From: DATLZU01 sp051293835
GTDB taxonomy: Bacteria > Nitrospirota > Nitrospiria > Nitrospirales > Nitrospiraceae
Direction: 5' to 3'
Assembly: GCA_051293835.1 (NCBI GenBank)
Contig: JBPKMA010000001.1
Span: 124,001 to 188,000 of the forward strand
Length of the DNA: 64,000 bases
The position numbers and the translations under genes are program-made. The notes below the pieces were generated by a model. The model saw only the letters and a list, made by a program, of their open reading frames with translations. It was not told the DNA's origin and did not search any database. Below are positions 1 to 10,082 of the stretch, piece after piece (positions within the stretch are counted from its first letter, which is position 1; each line of letters starts with the position of its first letter).

Positions 1-135
1 AGCGTGTACGTGGTCGACAGCGGCAACACGCGCGTGCAGCAGTTCATGCCGGCTGAGGAAGGCAGCGAGCGGTTGAAGGAGGAAGCCGAAGCAGCTGCAG
101 AACTCGCAAAGGCACAGGGCGCGGCGCAAGTGTAA
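1..135 (+). CDS. C-terminal end of an NHL-repeat-type protein (5' end outside window)
   Basis: The reading frame is open from the first base and ends at TAA 133-135, giving 44 residues. The opening residues SVYVVDSGNTRVQQF match the last blade of an NHL/beta-propeller repeat (VxDxGNxRVQxF). An Ala/Glu-rich helical tail follows. The rest of the gene lies upstream, so its function cannot be judged. It ends 30 bases before guaB and could be in the same transcript. Confidence 0.7.
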   Translation, partial: SVYVVDSGNTRVQQFMPAEEGSERLKEEAEAAAELAKAQGAAQV

Positions 136-165
136 GATCCGAATGGGAGCAGACGGAGAGGCGTC

Positions 166-1632
<1,467 letters not shown>

Positions 1633-1723
1633 CGCGAATAGCGAGTAGCGAATAGCGATAGCGCGGGGAAAAAGTTCGTACGAGTCGGCTGCTAGCTACC
1701 AGCTATTTGCTACTGGCTAAGAC
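1633..1723 (+). repeat. Imperfect inverted repeat in the guaB-guaA spacer
   Basis: The left half (about 1633-1662) is built from the word AGCGAATAGC and variants, such as GCGAGTAGC and GCGATAGC. The right half (about 1690-1720) holds the complement, GCTAGCTACCAGCTATTTGC. The two arms can pair into a long imperfect hairpin just before guaA. A spacer of the same word family lies at 38783-38877. No T-run follows, so it is not an obvious terminator; an mRNA stability or processing element is an inference. Confidence 0.6.
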
Positions 1724-3280
1724 ATGGAACTCGGGCACGACCGCATCCTCGTCCTCGATTTCGGATCCCAGTATACGCAGCTTATCGCCCGCCGTATCAG
1801 AGAAGCCCAGGTGTATTCGCAGATCCTTCCGTATTCGGCGCCGCTTGCTACTGTCTTGGCGTACCGCCCCAAGGGGCTCGTGCTGTCGGGAGGTCCTGCC
1901 AGTGTCTACGAGCGTCGCGCACCGCTGATCTCCGAGCGCTTGCTGGCTCTGGGTATTCCTGTTCTCGGTATCTGTTACGGTATGCAACTGGTCACGCATC
2001 TGCTGGGCGGGGAAGTGGCGAAGGCGACCAGGCGAGAATACGGCCGGGCGGAACTGATCATCGACGATCGTGCCGATCTGTTCAACGGTGTCGGCGAAGG
2101 ATTGTCCACGACGGTGTGGATGTCCCACGGAGACCGCATCGAGCGCATGCCGAAGGGATTTCGTTCGATTGCCCATACAGCGAATTCGCCGGTGGCCGCG
2201 ATGAAGATGGAAGGAGGCGGGCGCAAGATTTATTGTCTCCAGTTCCATCCGGAAGTGGCGCATACGGTCGAAGGACCCCGCATTCTGCGCAACTTCGTTT
2301 ACCATATTTGCGGCTGTAAGCCGACTTGGACGATGCGGTCCTATGCGGACACGGCGGTTCAGCAGATACGCGACCAAGTCGGAAAAGAAAAGGTAATTTG
2401 TGCGTTGAGTGGGGGCGTCGATTCCTCGGTGGCCGCGGTGCTCACCCATCGCGCGATCGGCAACCAGTTGACTTGCGTCTTCGTAGACAACGGTGTTCTT
2501 AGGGCTGGTGAGAGCGAGCAGGTGCAGAAGACCTTCGCATCGCATTTGAAACTGAACCTCCGGTTCCTCGACCGCTCTGCACAGTTTCTGGCTGCGCTCA
2601 AAAACGTGGTCGATCCGGAACGCAAGCGAAAGATCATCGGTCGGCTGTTCATCAAGAACTTCGAGGCAGAGGCGAAGAAGCTAGGGACGATCAAGTTTCT
2701 GGTGCAGGGTACGCTGTATCCGGACGTCATTGAGAGCGTGAGTTTCAAAGGGCCGTCCGCGACGATCAAGACGCATCACAACGTCGGCGGGTTGCCCGCC
2801 CGGATGAAACTGAAACTCATCGAACCGCTGCGTGAGCTGTTTAAGGACGAGGTGCGGGTGCTGGGCAAAGAATTGGGTCTGCCGGACGACATCATCTGGC
2901 GGCAGCCGTTCCCCGGCCCTGGGCTTGCCATCCGTGTGCTGGGGGCGGTCACGGAAGAGCGGTTGGCGATTCTGCGCGGCGCGGAGGCGATCGTGGATCG
3001 GGAGATTCGCGCGGCCGGGCTGTATCGCGAGCTGTGGCAGGCCTTTGCCGTGTTGCTGCCGATCCGGACGGTCGGCGTGATGGGAGATCAACGGACTTAC
3101 GAACACGTGGTTGCCATCCGAGCCGTGACCAGCCTCGACGGCATGACCGCCGACTGGGCGAGGCTGCCGCCTGAGTTATTGGGCAGGATCTCCACTTGCA
3201 TCATCAACGAGATCAAAGGTGTGAATCGGGTGGTCTATGATATCAGTTCGAAGCCGCCCAGCACGATCGAATGGGAATAG
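1724..3280 (+). CDS. guaA: GMP synthase (glutamine-hydrolysing)
   Basis: This 518-residue enzyme aminates XMP to GMP using glutamine and ATP. The N-terminal class I glutamine amidotransferase domain (about 1-195) shows the nucleophile motif GICYGMQL and the His-Glu pair in FHPEVAHT. The middle PP-loop ATP pyrophosphatase domain has SGGVDSS. The C-terminal dimerisation domain carries PFPGPGLAIR and ends in the conserved KPPSTIEWE. Length and domain order are those of the standard single-chain bacterial enzyme. It lies directly downstream of guaB. No good Shine-Dalgarno site is visible within the repeat-rich leader. Confidence 0.97.
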   Translation: MELGHDRILVLDFGSQYTQLIARRIREAQVYSQILPYSAPLATVLAYRPKGLVLSGGPASVYERRAPLISERLLALGIPVLGICYGMQLVTHLLGGEVAKATRREYGRAELIIDDRADLFNGVGEGLSTTVWMSHGDRIERMPKGFRSIAHTANSPVAAMKMEGGGRKIYCLQFHPEVAHTVEGPRILRNFVYHICGCKPTWTMRSYADTAVQQIRDQVGKEKVICALSGGVDSSVAAVLTHRAIGNQLTCVFVDNGVLRAGESEQVQKTFASHLKLNLRFLDRSAQFLAALKNVVDPERKRKIIGRLFIKNFEAEAKKLGTIKFLVQGTLYPDVIESVSFKGPSATIKTHHNVGGLPARMKLKLIEPLRELFKDEVRVLGKELGLPDDIIWRQPFPGPGLAIRVLGAVTEERLAILRGAEAIVDREIRAAGLYRELWQAFAVLLPIRTVGVMGDQRTYEHVVAIRAVTSLDGMTADWARLPPELLGRISTCIINEIKGVNRVVYDISSKPPSTIEWE

Positions 3281-3417
3281 TAGAGGGATGTGAAGCGTGA
3301 AGAGAAGAAAGAGGGCGGACTACTTCCTAAAGATGCTTCATGAAATGCGAGCCGTGCTTCAAAAGATGGAACGGTGCGCCAATACACGATAGCTTGACGA
3401 ACGACCAGATACTGCTT

Positions 3418-4266
3418 ATGGAAGTGAGGCTTCAAAAACTTATCGCCAGCACCGGCTTGACCTCGCGCCGAAAGGCGGAACGGATGATCGCCGAAGGGCG
3501 GGTTACGGTGAACGGGAAGGTCGTGTGTAAACTCGGTACGAAAGTCGATCCGACCCGCGACCATGTGAAGGTGAACGGCCGGCATCTCAAGGCTGTACAG
3601 CCTTACGTCTATCTCTTGCTGAACAAGCCCAGGGGGGTCGTCTCCACCTTGGAGGATCCCGAAGGCCGGCCGACCATCAAGGATCTGCTGCGCGGCGTCA
3701 GCGTGCGGATATTTCCGGTCGGCCGGCTGGATTTCGACAGCGAAGGGCTGATGCTGCTGACAAATCACGGCGAACTGGCGCAGGCCTTGTTGCATCCCCG
3801 CTATCATGTACCGAGGACCTACCTGATTAAGGTCAAAGGCGTGCTGACTCGCGAAGAACTGGAGCGGCTGGCGCGGGGAGTCGTGCTGGAGGACGGGCCA
3901 ACCGGGCCGGCGATGGTCAAGCCGGTTCGGAGAGCGGAGCAGAATTCCTGGCTGGAAATCACGATTCACGAAGGGCGGAAGCATCAGGTCAAACGCATGT
4001 TGGAGGCGGTCGGACACCGGGTGCTCAAACTCACGCGTGTCCGGTTTGGTCCCTTGTCGCTGGGAGACCTTCGACCAGGCGAGTTTCGGTATCTGACGGA
4101 TCGGGAAGCAAATGCGATCCGCGTTTTCGTTCGAGATCGTGTGACCAAAGGCATGAGGCAAACGGCTGGTGGCGCAAATGTCCATGAACCCCATGAGCCC
4201 GTTTCCGGCAGTGCCTCTTGTTCCTCTCTCCTCGCCTCGCACCTGCACCGGAGGCGCGCATGCTGA
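3418..4266 (+). CDS. rluB: rRNA large-subunit pseudouridine synthase, RsuA/RluB family
   Basis: From the preferred start the protein has 282 residues: an N-terminal S4 RNA-binding domain (MEVRLQKLIASTGLTSRRKAE) and the RsuA/RluB/E/F catalytic domain. The catalytic aspartate lies in the motif GRLDFDSEGLMLLTN, and IHEGRKHQVKRM is the family's conserved C-terminal block. By family it isomerises uridine in 23S rRNA near the peptidyl-transferase centre; RsuA or RluE specificity cannot be excluded. An upstream in-frame ATG at 3340 would add 26 non-conserved residues, so 3418 is preferred. The extra C-terminal tail is low complexity. Its stop overlaps the aspS start, implying translational coupling. 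Confidence 0.88.
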   Translation: MEVRLQKLIASTGLTSRRKAERMIAEGRVTVNGKVVCKLGTKVDPTRDHVKVNGRHLKAVQPYVYLLLNKPRGVVSTLEDPEGRPTIKDLLRGVSVRIFPVGRLDFDSEGLMLLTNHGELAQALLHPRYHVPRTYLIKVKGVLTREELERLARGVVLEDGPTGPAMVKPVRRAEQNSWLEITIHEGRKHQVKRMLEAVGHRVLKLTRVRFGPLSLGDLRPGEFRYLTDREANAIRVFVRDRVTKGMRQTAGGANVHEPHEPVSGSASCSSLLASHLHRRRAC

Positions 4267-6023
4267 TGCGGACCCATCACTGTGGCGAGCTGACCAAGTC
4301 CCACGAGGGGCAGACAGTCGTGTTAAACGGCTGGGTGCAGCGGCGCCGGGATCACGGCAGCCTGATCTTTATCGACCTCCGCGATCGGTACGGGGTCACG
4401 CAGATTGTTTTCAATTCGGAGCGGAACCCCGCCTCACATCGTGACGCCCACGACCTGCGCAGCGAATACGTGGTCTCGGTCCGTGGGCAAGTGGCGCTGC
4501 GGCCAAAAGGCTCGGAGAATCCCGACCTCCCAACCGGCGCGATCGAAGTGCTGGTCGACTCCGTGGAGGTTCTCAACGAGGCCAAGACGCCGCCGTTCCT
4601 CATCGAAGACGGGGTCGACGTCAGTGAGGTGATCCGGCTCAAGTACCGGTACCTGGACCTGCGTCGGCCGACCATGCAGCGCTTGATCGCGCTCCGCCAC
4701 GCGGTCACGCAACACGCCCGGGCTTTTCTCAATGCGCAGGGGTTTCTGGAAGTCGAGACCCCCATACTGACCAAAAGTACGCCGGAAGGTGCACGGGACT
4801 ATCTCGTGCCCAGCCGCGTCAATCCTGGCTCGTTTTACGCCTTGCCGCAATCGCCGCAACTGTTTAAGCAGATCCTGATGGTCGGTGGGGTGGATCGCTA
4901 TTATCAGATCGCCCGCTGCTTCCGGGACGAGGATCTGCGGAACGATCGGCAGCCGGAGTTCACGCAGATTGACCTGGAGATGTCCTTCGTGGACCGCGAG
5001 CAGGTCATGACATTGACGGAACACATGATCAGCACAATTTTCAAGGAGGCCGCCGGCGTTGAGCTGCCGACACCGTTTCCGCGAATGACCTATGCGGAAG
5101 CCATCGCTCGCTATGGCTCAGACAAGCCGGATCTGCGGTTTGACATGCCCCTCTACGACGTGACGAGCTTCGCGGCGAAAAGTGACTTGAAGGTGTTCAA
5201 AGAGGCGGTGGCCAAGGGCGGGATCGTGAAGGCCTTGATCGTCAAGGACGGTGCGGCTATTTCGAGAACCCGCATCGACGGGCTGGGGGAGACCGCCAAG
5301 CGTTTCGGCGCGAAGGGGTTGGCGTGGGTCAAGATCGTTGGCGAGGGGCGGCTCGACTCCGTCGTCGCGAAATTTCTGGATGCCAAAGCGCTGTTGGCCG
5401 CCTTGCCGGATGCAGCGGTCGGCGATCTGGTGCTCTTCGCGGCAGACACGCCCGGCGTGGTGCACGACGTGCTGGGTCGGCTGCGCCTCCTGCTAGGCGA
5501 GGAACTAAACCTGATCGACCGGTCCGCCTGGCGGCCGCTCTGGATCATCGAATTCCCGTTGTTGGATTACGATCCGGAAGCGAAACGCTACGTGTTTATG
5601 CACAATCCTTTCGCGGCGCCGTTGGATGAAGACGTGAAGTTTCTGGATTCCGATCCCTTGAAGGTGCGAGCCAAGGCCTACGATATGGTCTTGAACGGGA
5701 ATGAAATCGGCGGAGGAAGCATTCGCAACCATCGCCGCGACGTGCAGATGAAGATCCTTGACCTGCTCGGTATCAACAAGGAGCTGGCGGAGGCCAAGTT
5801 CGGGTTCTTGCTGGAAGCTCTCGAGTACGGCGCTCCGCCGCACGGCGGGATTGCCTTCGGGCTTGACCGGCTGATCATGCTGTTGGGCGGCGCCGACTCC
5901 ATCCGGGATGTCATCGCTTTTCCCAAAACCCAGAAGGCTCAGTGTCCTCTGACCGAGGCTCCCTCGCCGGTCGGCCCTGATCAGTTGGAAGAGCTGCGGA
6001 TCAAACTCGATCTCGTCGAGTAA
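4260..6023 (+). CDS. aspS: Aspartyl-tRNA synthetase
   Basis: This 587-residue class II synthetase charges tRNA-Asp. It has an N-terminal OB-fold anticodon-binding domain (GWVQRRRDHGSLIFIDLRD), the class II core with motif 2 CFRDEDLRNDRQPEFTQID, and motif 3 GGIAFGLDRL near the end. The insertion between motifs is the bacterial-type GAD domain. The ATG at 4260 is chosen because GGAGGCGCGC lies just upstream and homology begins at MRTHHCGEL. An earlier ATG at 4218 adds non-conserved residues. It overlaps the preceding pseudouridine synthase by 7 bases. Whether it also charges tRNA-Asn cannot be told from this window. Confidence 0.96.
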   Translation: MLMRTHHCGELTKSHEGQTVVLNGWVQRRRDHGSLIFIDLRDRYGVTQIVFNSERNPASHRDAHDLRSEYVVSVRGQVALRPKGSENPDLPTGAIEVLVDSVEVLNEAKTPPFLIEDGVDVSEVIRLKYRYLDLRRPTMQRLIALRHAVTQHARAFLNAQGFLEVETPILTKSTPEGARDYLVPSRVNPGSFYALPQSPQLFKQILMVGGVDRYYQIARCFRDEDLRNDRQPEFTQIDLEMSFVDREQVMTLTEHMISTIFKEAAGVELPTPFPRMTYAEAIARYGSDKPDLRFDMPLYDVTSFAAKSDLKVFKEAVAKGGIVKALIVKDGAAISRTRIDGLGETAKRFGAKGLAWVKIVGEGRLDSVVAKFLDAKALLAALPDAAVGDLVLFAADTPGVVHDVLGRLRLLLGEELNLIDRSAWRPLWIIEFPLLDYDPEAKRYVFMHNPFAAPLDEDVKFLDSDPLKVRAKAYDMVLNGNEIGGGSIRNHRRDVQMKILDLLGINKELAEAKFGFLLEALEYGAPPHGGIAFGLDRLIMLLGGADSIRDVIAFPKTQKAQCPLTEAPSPVGPDQLEELRIKLDLVE

Positions 6024-6042
6024 TGATCGGTTCGGCCCGCCA

Positions 6043-6729
6043 TTACTGGAAGACGTATACCACAAACACGCCGCTCTGGACCAATTTGGCGTCCGGGTCC
6101 TGAAACCCAAGCGATTTGTAGAACAGACCGATCGTCACGGCGCGGATACGGATTCCACCTTCAATCGTGAACCCGTAACGCGCTCTCGGGTCTGGACCGC
6201 CGACGGCATTGACGGCGAACGGCCGGAGAAGCCTGACTGACATGTACCCTTGGTTATAGTCGAGATCGGTGCCTGCATGCCAACTGAGAAAGCGCAGGCT
6301 ATCCCAACCCCCTGGCGCGCCGCGGTCTTCCCACGCGGCGTAGCCCAAGCCGGCAGACGGAGAAAGCCGGACCGATCCGAATTTGAAACCATACCCGGCG
6401 TCGCCGGAAAGGCTAAGGCCTTCCTTGGGAATGATCCCTCGGTCGTCGTCCAAGCCTTCGGCCACCCACCATTTCTCAATGAGAAGCCTGGTGCCGATGC
6501 ATTCCCGGTCCACGTTCGTGGCGAACCCGACGCCGACCAGCGATTTGTGCCCGCCGCTGCCTCCCAATTGATCCCAGGCGATGGTGCCGAGCTTCAGATA
6601 TAGATATGGCCTGACCTCCGCCTCTGCTCCGCCCAGCGGGAATCCATGGCTGAGACCAATGGGTGTCAGAACGTTCAGCAAGAGCACAATGATCTGCAAA
6701 AGTCGAACGGTCGTGCTGGAGACAGACAC
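6043..6729 (-). CDS. Predicted outer-membrane beta-barrel protein of unknown function
   Basis: The 228-residue protein starts with a hydrophobic signal peptide (RLLQIIVLLLNVLTPIGLSHG). It continues with alternating polar and aromatic strands rich in Gly and Tyr and ends in VYVFQ, resembling the C-terminal aromatic signature of outer-membrane barrels. The size suits an 8-stranded barrel such as acyloxyacyl hydrolase or OmpA-like porins, but I see no PagL His-Ser pair I can assign with confidence. It is convergent with aspS (19 bases between stops) and probably monocistronic. The function is unknown; the barrel assignment is an inference from composition. Confidence 0.7.
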   Translation of the reverse strand: MSVSSTTVRLLQIIVLLLNVLTPIGLSHGFPLGGAEAEVRPYLYLKLGTIAWDQLGGSGGHKSLVGVGFATNVDRECIGTRLLIEKWWVAEGLDDDRGIIPKEGLSLSGDAGYGFKFGSVRLSPSAGLGYAAWEDRGAPGGWDSLRFLSWHAGTDLDYNQGYMSVRLLRPFAVNAVGGPDPRARYGFTIEGGIRIRAVTIGLFYKSLGFQDPDAKLVQSGVFVVYVFQ

Positions 6730-6956
6730 GGGCCTCGTCTCCTTTCTGTCGGCTGAAGGTTCAGACGGTGGCAGGACCGATAGTGCTGACTGGACGGCTG
6801 AAGCGCAAGAGCCAGGTGGGCTTCCTGTCGAGCTGTGGTGGAGTTGATGCGGGCCAGCGGTGCTTACTTAAAAGCCTTGCCGGGCAAGGCCCTGTAAGGA
6901 CGAACACGAAGGAAGCGTAGACAGTCTGATTCCCCGACGGAGGGCCAAGGTGTAAA

Positions 6957-7388
6957 ATGCTAAAAAACGAACGAGAAGGCCATTCCGTATCCGGGAGGTG
7001 TCTGTTGAGTATGGGCCGTGTGGGCATCTTGTCGGTTTCGGCGCTGCTAGCCGCGGGCTGCGCGTGGGGTGAGCCGGCAGAAACCGCCTACTTGCGAACT
7101 GCTCAAGATCGGGCGACCCAGGAGGAAGTCCGGCAGCAGCTCGGGGCGCCAACCTTGACGGCCGCCATGCAGACAGAAGAGTCGGTCTGGGTTTACCAGA
7201 TTCGGACGCAGCAGCCGGGGAATCGGGTCACGGCGCCCGGTACGTGGTGCGACGAATATGTGCTCACGTTCGACAGCCGGGCCATTCTACGGCGGTGGAA
7301 CCGCCGGTCCTATTTCCACGGTGGGGAGTATGCACCGACCTACTGTGTACCCGGCGGCTATCAAGTGGCATCGTCGGACACGCGTTAA
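6957..7388 (+). CDS. Small lipoprotein, first of a tandem paralogous pair
   Basis: The 143-residue form starts at 6957; a likelier start is ATG 7011, giving MGRVGILSVSALLAAGC with a lipobox (LAAGC) for lipidation. The mature part contains RTAQDRATQEEVRQQLGAP and an aromatic stretch (VWVYQIR), the layout of small SmpA/OmlA/BamE-like lipoproteins that track a helix-strand-strand fold. Cysteines at WCDEY and YC are shared with the next gene. The neighbour at 7407 is clearly a paralogue, so this looks like a local gene duplication. The function is unknown. Confidence 0.75.
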   Translation: MLKNEREGHSVSGRCLLSMGRVGILSVSALLAAGCAWGEPAETAYLRTAQDRATQEEVRQQLGAPTLTAAMQTEESVWVYQIRTQQPGNRVTAPGTWCDEYVLTFDSRAILRRWNRRSYFHGGEYAPTYCVPGGYQVASSDTR

Positions 7389-7406
7389 GCAACTCGGAGG
7401 TGTGTC

Positions 7407-7790
7407 ATGAAGACCATGCTGCAAATCGCTATCCTCGGTCTGTTCGTCCCGATGGCCGGATGCAGTCTAGTGATTCCTAAAGAGACCCGGTATCTGGAAT
7501 TCGCGCAGGATCGGGCCACGCAGGAGGATGTTCGTCAGGAACTGGGGGACCCGCAACGAACGGCCGTCACTCAAGATGGGGAACTGGTCTGGGTGTACGA
7601 AGTTCGGCAACTGGAGCCCGGAAGCCAGAACACATGGGCGACAACGGGATCTTGGTGCGATGAGTACATGCTCAGGTTTGACGCTAACGGGGTGCTCAGG
7701 CAGTGGACCCACAAGTCGTTTCTCCATGGCGGGGAATTGATGCCGCTGACGTGTAATACCACGGTGGGCGTACAGAAGCCGGCATTATAG
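7407..7790 (+). CDS. Small lipoprotein, second of a tandem paralogous pair
   Basis: This 127-residue protein has an N-terminal lipoprotein signal (MKTMLQIAILGLFVPMAGC). It shares AQDRATQEDVRQELGDP, VWVYE, WCDEY and FLHGGE with the preceding gene, showing paralogy along the whole length. The gap between the two is 18 bases, with a GGAGGTGTGTC ribosome-binding site before ATG 7407, so they are co-transcribed. Envelope location is predicted. A BamE/SmpA-like fold is suggested by size and pattern only. Confidence 0.8.
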   Translation: MKTMLQIAILGLFVPMAGCSLVIPKETRYLEFAQDRATQEDVRQELGDPQRTAVTQDGELVWVYEVRQLEPGSQNTWATTGSWCDEYMLRFDANGVLRQWTHKSFLHGGELMPLTCNTTVGVQKPAL

Positions 7791-7934
7791 AGGGATAAGG
7801 GGCGTTGGATTCAGCCGGTTCCGCCCCCGTCAGCCGTTTCGAGTGGTCGGCCTGCCCGACTCGTGGCAAACCGGAGTGTTCAATTCAATTCCTGAAGACG
7901 TTGGTTCGACTGAGCGAGACAGGAGGTGGGCACG

Positions 7935-8495
7935 ATGGGGTTTTTCCTCAAACTGTCTCTTGCGCTCTGCGTGTTCTTTATCATAGATGCGGCTCCAATC
8001 GTTTCACCAGCAGCGCCGGAAACGGATCTATCTCCTGAACGGGCCCCTATTGCCGAGCTGCAGGAGATCAAGAAATTCGTCTCCGTTGAGGTGCAGACTC
8101 AGGGCAGTGCGGAGAAAATCGGACTCAAGAGCACCGAGTTGACCGACCTCACCCGCCTGGCCTTCTTGAACAATTTCCCCGGGGTAGCGTTGGAAAGTTC
8201 AGGAGGACCATCACTCGACGGTGTCGAGCGGCCGAACCAGGTCGGCTTTATCAATTGTGAGGTGTGGACGGTTGGAGAAGAGTACATCGTGGCCTATCAT
8301 GTGGAGTGTAATGCGGGGCTCTACGCGACATCCAGAGCGCCTAATGCGGTGTGGGGTCATGCTCTGCTTGGTTATGGGCCGAAAGACCAGGTTCCTGATA
8401 GCATCCGAAAAGGCCTGCGAAGCTTGATCGAAAAGTTCGCGCTCGTGTTTTTCAGATCCCGCGGCGTGGTCGGAAGCGCGGCGACGGCGAAATAA
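7935..8495 (+). CDS. Secreted protein of unknown function
   Basis: The 186-residue product starts at ATG 7935, eight bases after a perfect AGGAGG (7921-7926); a GTG at 7926 overlaps that site and is rejected. An N-terminal signal peptide (FFLKLSLALCVFFIIDAA) precedes a soluble domain with two cysteines (FINCEVWTV, VECNAG) that may form a disulfide in the periplasm. I do not recognise the family. It may be co-transcribed with the lipoprotein pair upstream, although 144 bases separate them. Confidence 0.75.
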   Translation: MGFFLKLSLALCVFFIIDAAPIVSPAAPETDLSPERAPIAELQEIKKFVSVEVQTQGSAEKIGLKSTELTDLTRLAFLNNFPGVALESSGGPSLDGVERPNQVGFINCEVWTVGEEYIVAYHVECNAGLYATSRAPNAVWGHALLGYGPKDQVPDSIRKGLRSLIEKFALVFFRSRGVVGSAATAK

Positions 8496-8571
8496 GACCA
8501 CGTCCTTCATCGTGTGGATGGCTACGGTGGGGCAGAGCCGCTGTTCGTTGCCTTCCCGAGTCTGAGAAGAG

Positions 8572-9222
8572 GTGCGCGTGCGCCTCAACCTGCCGAGCAT
8601 TGATCAGCTTGCGTCTTGCGAAAGTCTCCTGATTGTCGGAATGGGCGGTGGATTCGATCTGTTCTGCGGATTGCCGATTTATTTCGAGCCGCGGCATCGA
8701 GGGGAAGAAGCCAGCTTGGCCAGCTTCAGCTTCTCGGATATCGCTTCGCTGGAGGACGGCATCCGTGTGTCGCCGACGCTGGTCAGTGTGGATGCTGGTC
8801 TCACGGATTTTTGTCCCATTTTCCCGAACTCTCCCTGACGCAGTGGTTTGAGAACCATCGGTTGCTGATCGAGCGGCTGTCTATTGACGGCGTCCTCCTG
8901 ATCCACGACGGAATGAACCGTCTGGTTCGAGGGGATGAGTCGGAGATGGGCACTTTGGTTGAAGACGCGACTTGCTCTTTGCAGCCAACGAACTCGGACA
9001 GATTCCTGTGCGAATGTATGCCAGCGTGTGGCTGACCATCGAGCCGGATGTTGCGCAACCGCAGGTGCTGGAAAACATGGCGGCACCCATGCAGGCCCGT
9101 GCCTTCCTGGGAGGCTGTGCGTTGGCGCCGCAGATGGAGGCGCACCAAACGTCTGAAGAATCAGCTGTATTCAGCTCGACACCCAGCCATAGCTCGGATG
9201 GAGTCTCTCTCCTGATTAGATC
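8572..9222 (+). pseudogene. Broken DUF1152-family gene
   Basis: Three reading frames give consecutive pieces of one protein. Frame one (8572-8838) holds the N-terminus with the Gly-rich IVGMGGGFDLFCGLPIYF. A second frame (about 8838-8970) gives LTQWFENHR, then VLLIHDGMNRLVRGDESEMG. A third (about 8972-9180) gives ANELGQIPVRMYASVWL and FLGGCALAPQMEA. This order matches DUF1152 proteins, in which GAGGGFD, LIDGG and RGDE motifs follow one another. At least two frameshifts and the loss of the C-terminus show it is dead. The remnant ends where the IS256-like element begins, so insertion may have truncated it. Confidence 0.75.
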
Positions 9223-10082
9223 GAGGTATAGTCAGAAGGTGTGGAAATAAGGAAATAAGAAAGAAGCGGCTGTGAGTGGAAGCGGTCCTGGTGCGGCTAG
9301 GCCGGGCGAAGTCGGCGCGGCGGGGTGTCACATCAGTCATCTGCTCCCGTTGTTCCAGCGCCGGAGCAAGCAGGGCAGCACGCTGGCGCCACAGTGGTAT
9401 CGGCATGGATTGACGCCCGGCGATTGCGAGCTAGCGCGGCGGGGGCGGTTGGGTGAGGGGAGCCCTGGTTGCTCGCCTCACTCCCGCGGCGCAAGGCGCG
9501 GGGGCAGGATGAGGATGCTACGTGGGGAGCTGAGCGGCTCTCGCCGAGCAGCCGCCGATGGCGGCGGAGCAGCGGGACTGGCCCCATCGCCTCGTCAAGG
9601 GGCTGGCTGCCCTTCCCAAGACGCCCAGGCCGGGGCGACGACGCGGTTGCCCCCGGCCCTAGGCCAAGACCCAAGCGGCATGTGAACGGCTGCGAGACCG
9701 GTGCAGTCACCGGTACTGCCCAGGGGCCCCACAAGCCGTCGAGTGCTGACTCACCGCTTGGGAGTGCCTCGTTCCGGTCGCTCCGTTCCTGTGGGAGCAG
9801 TGGCGGCATCTGCGCACGACCACCGGGGTCGAATCGCCGTGTGCGGCGGTGCGGCTGCGGATGACGGCGGGCAAGGGGGCCAAGCAGGTTGCGTCCGCCA
9901 CGACGTTGATCGGGAACGTTCTGCAATCGCAGAACGGCCGGTCCGGTGCCTGAATGCACCGGAGTTGTTGCCGGCCGTGCATGCCGGCGTGCCGGAGGGG
10001 GATGGCATGCCGCAGCGAGCCGTCACCCGACTGGAGGTCGCCGCCTGATTCCGTTTACGCACCTTTTGACGAGATCTCTCGG
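9223..10082 (+). mobile_element. Degenerate IS256-family (mutator-type) insertion sequence, copy A
   Basis: Fragments of a mutator transposase lie in order but in different frames. The first is LLPLFQRRSK with QWYRHGLTPGDCELARRGRLG (9272-9450). The second is CERLRDRC followed by EQWRHLRTTTGVESPCAAVRLR (9667-9880). The third is the C-terminus CLNAPELLPAVHAGV and AVTRLEVAA (to 10048). The left end GGTATAGTCAGAAGGTGTGG (about 9225-9244) and the reverse complement of 10060-10080 share GTCARAAGGTGYG, a plausible terminal inverted repeat. The middle (DGHLG region) is missing, so the element is internally deleted and cannot move by itself. Copies B (17740-18173) and C (43039-43421) are related. Confidence 0.75.
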
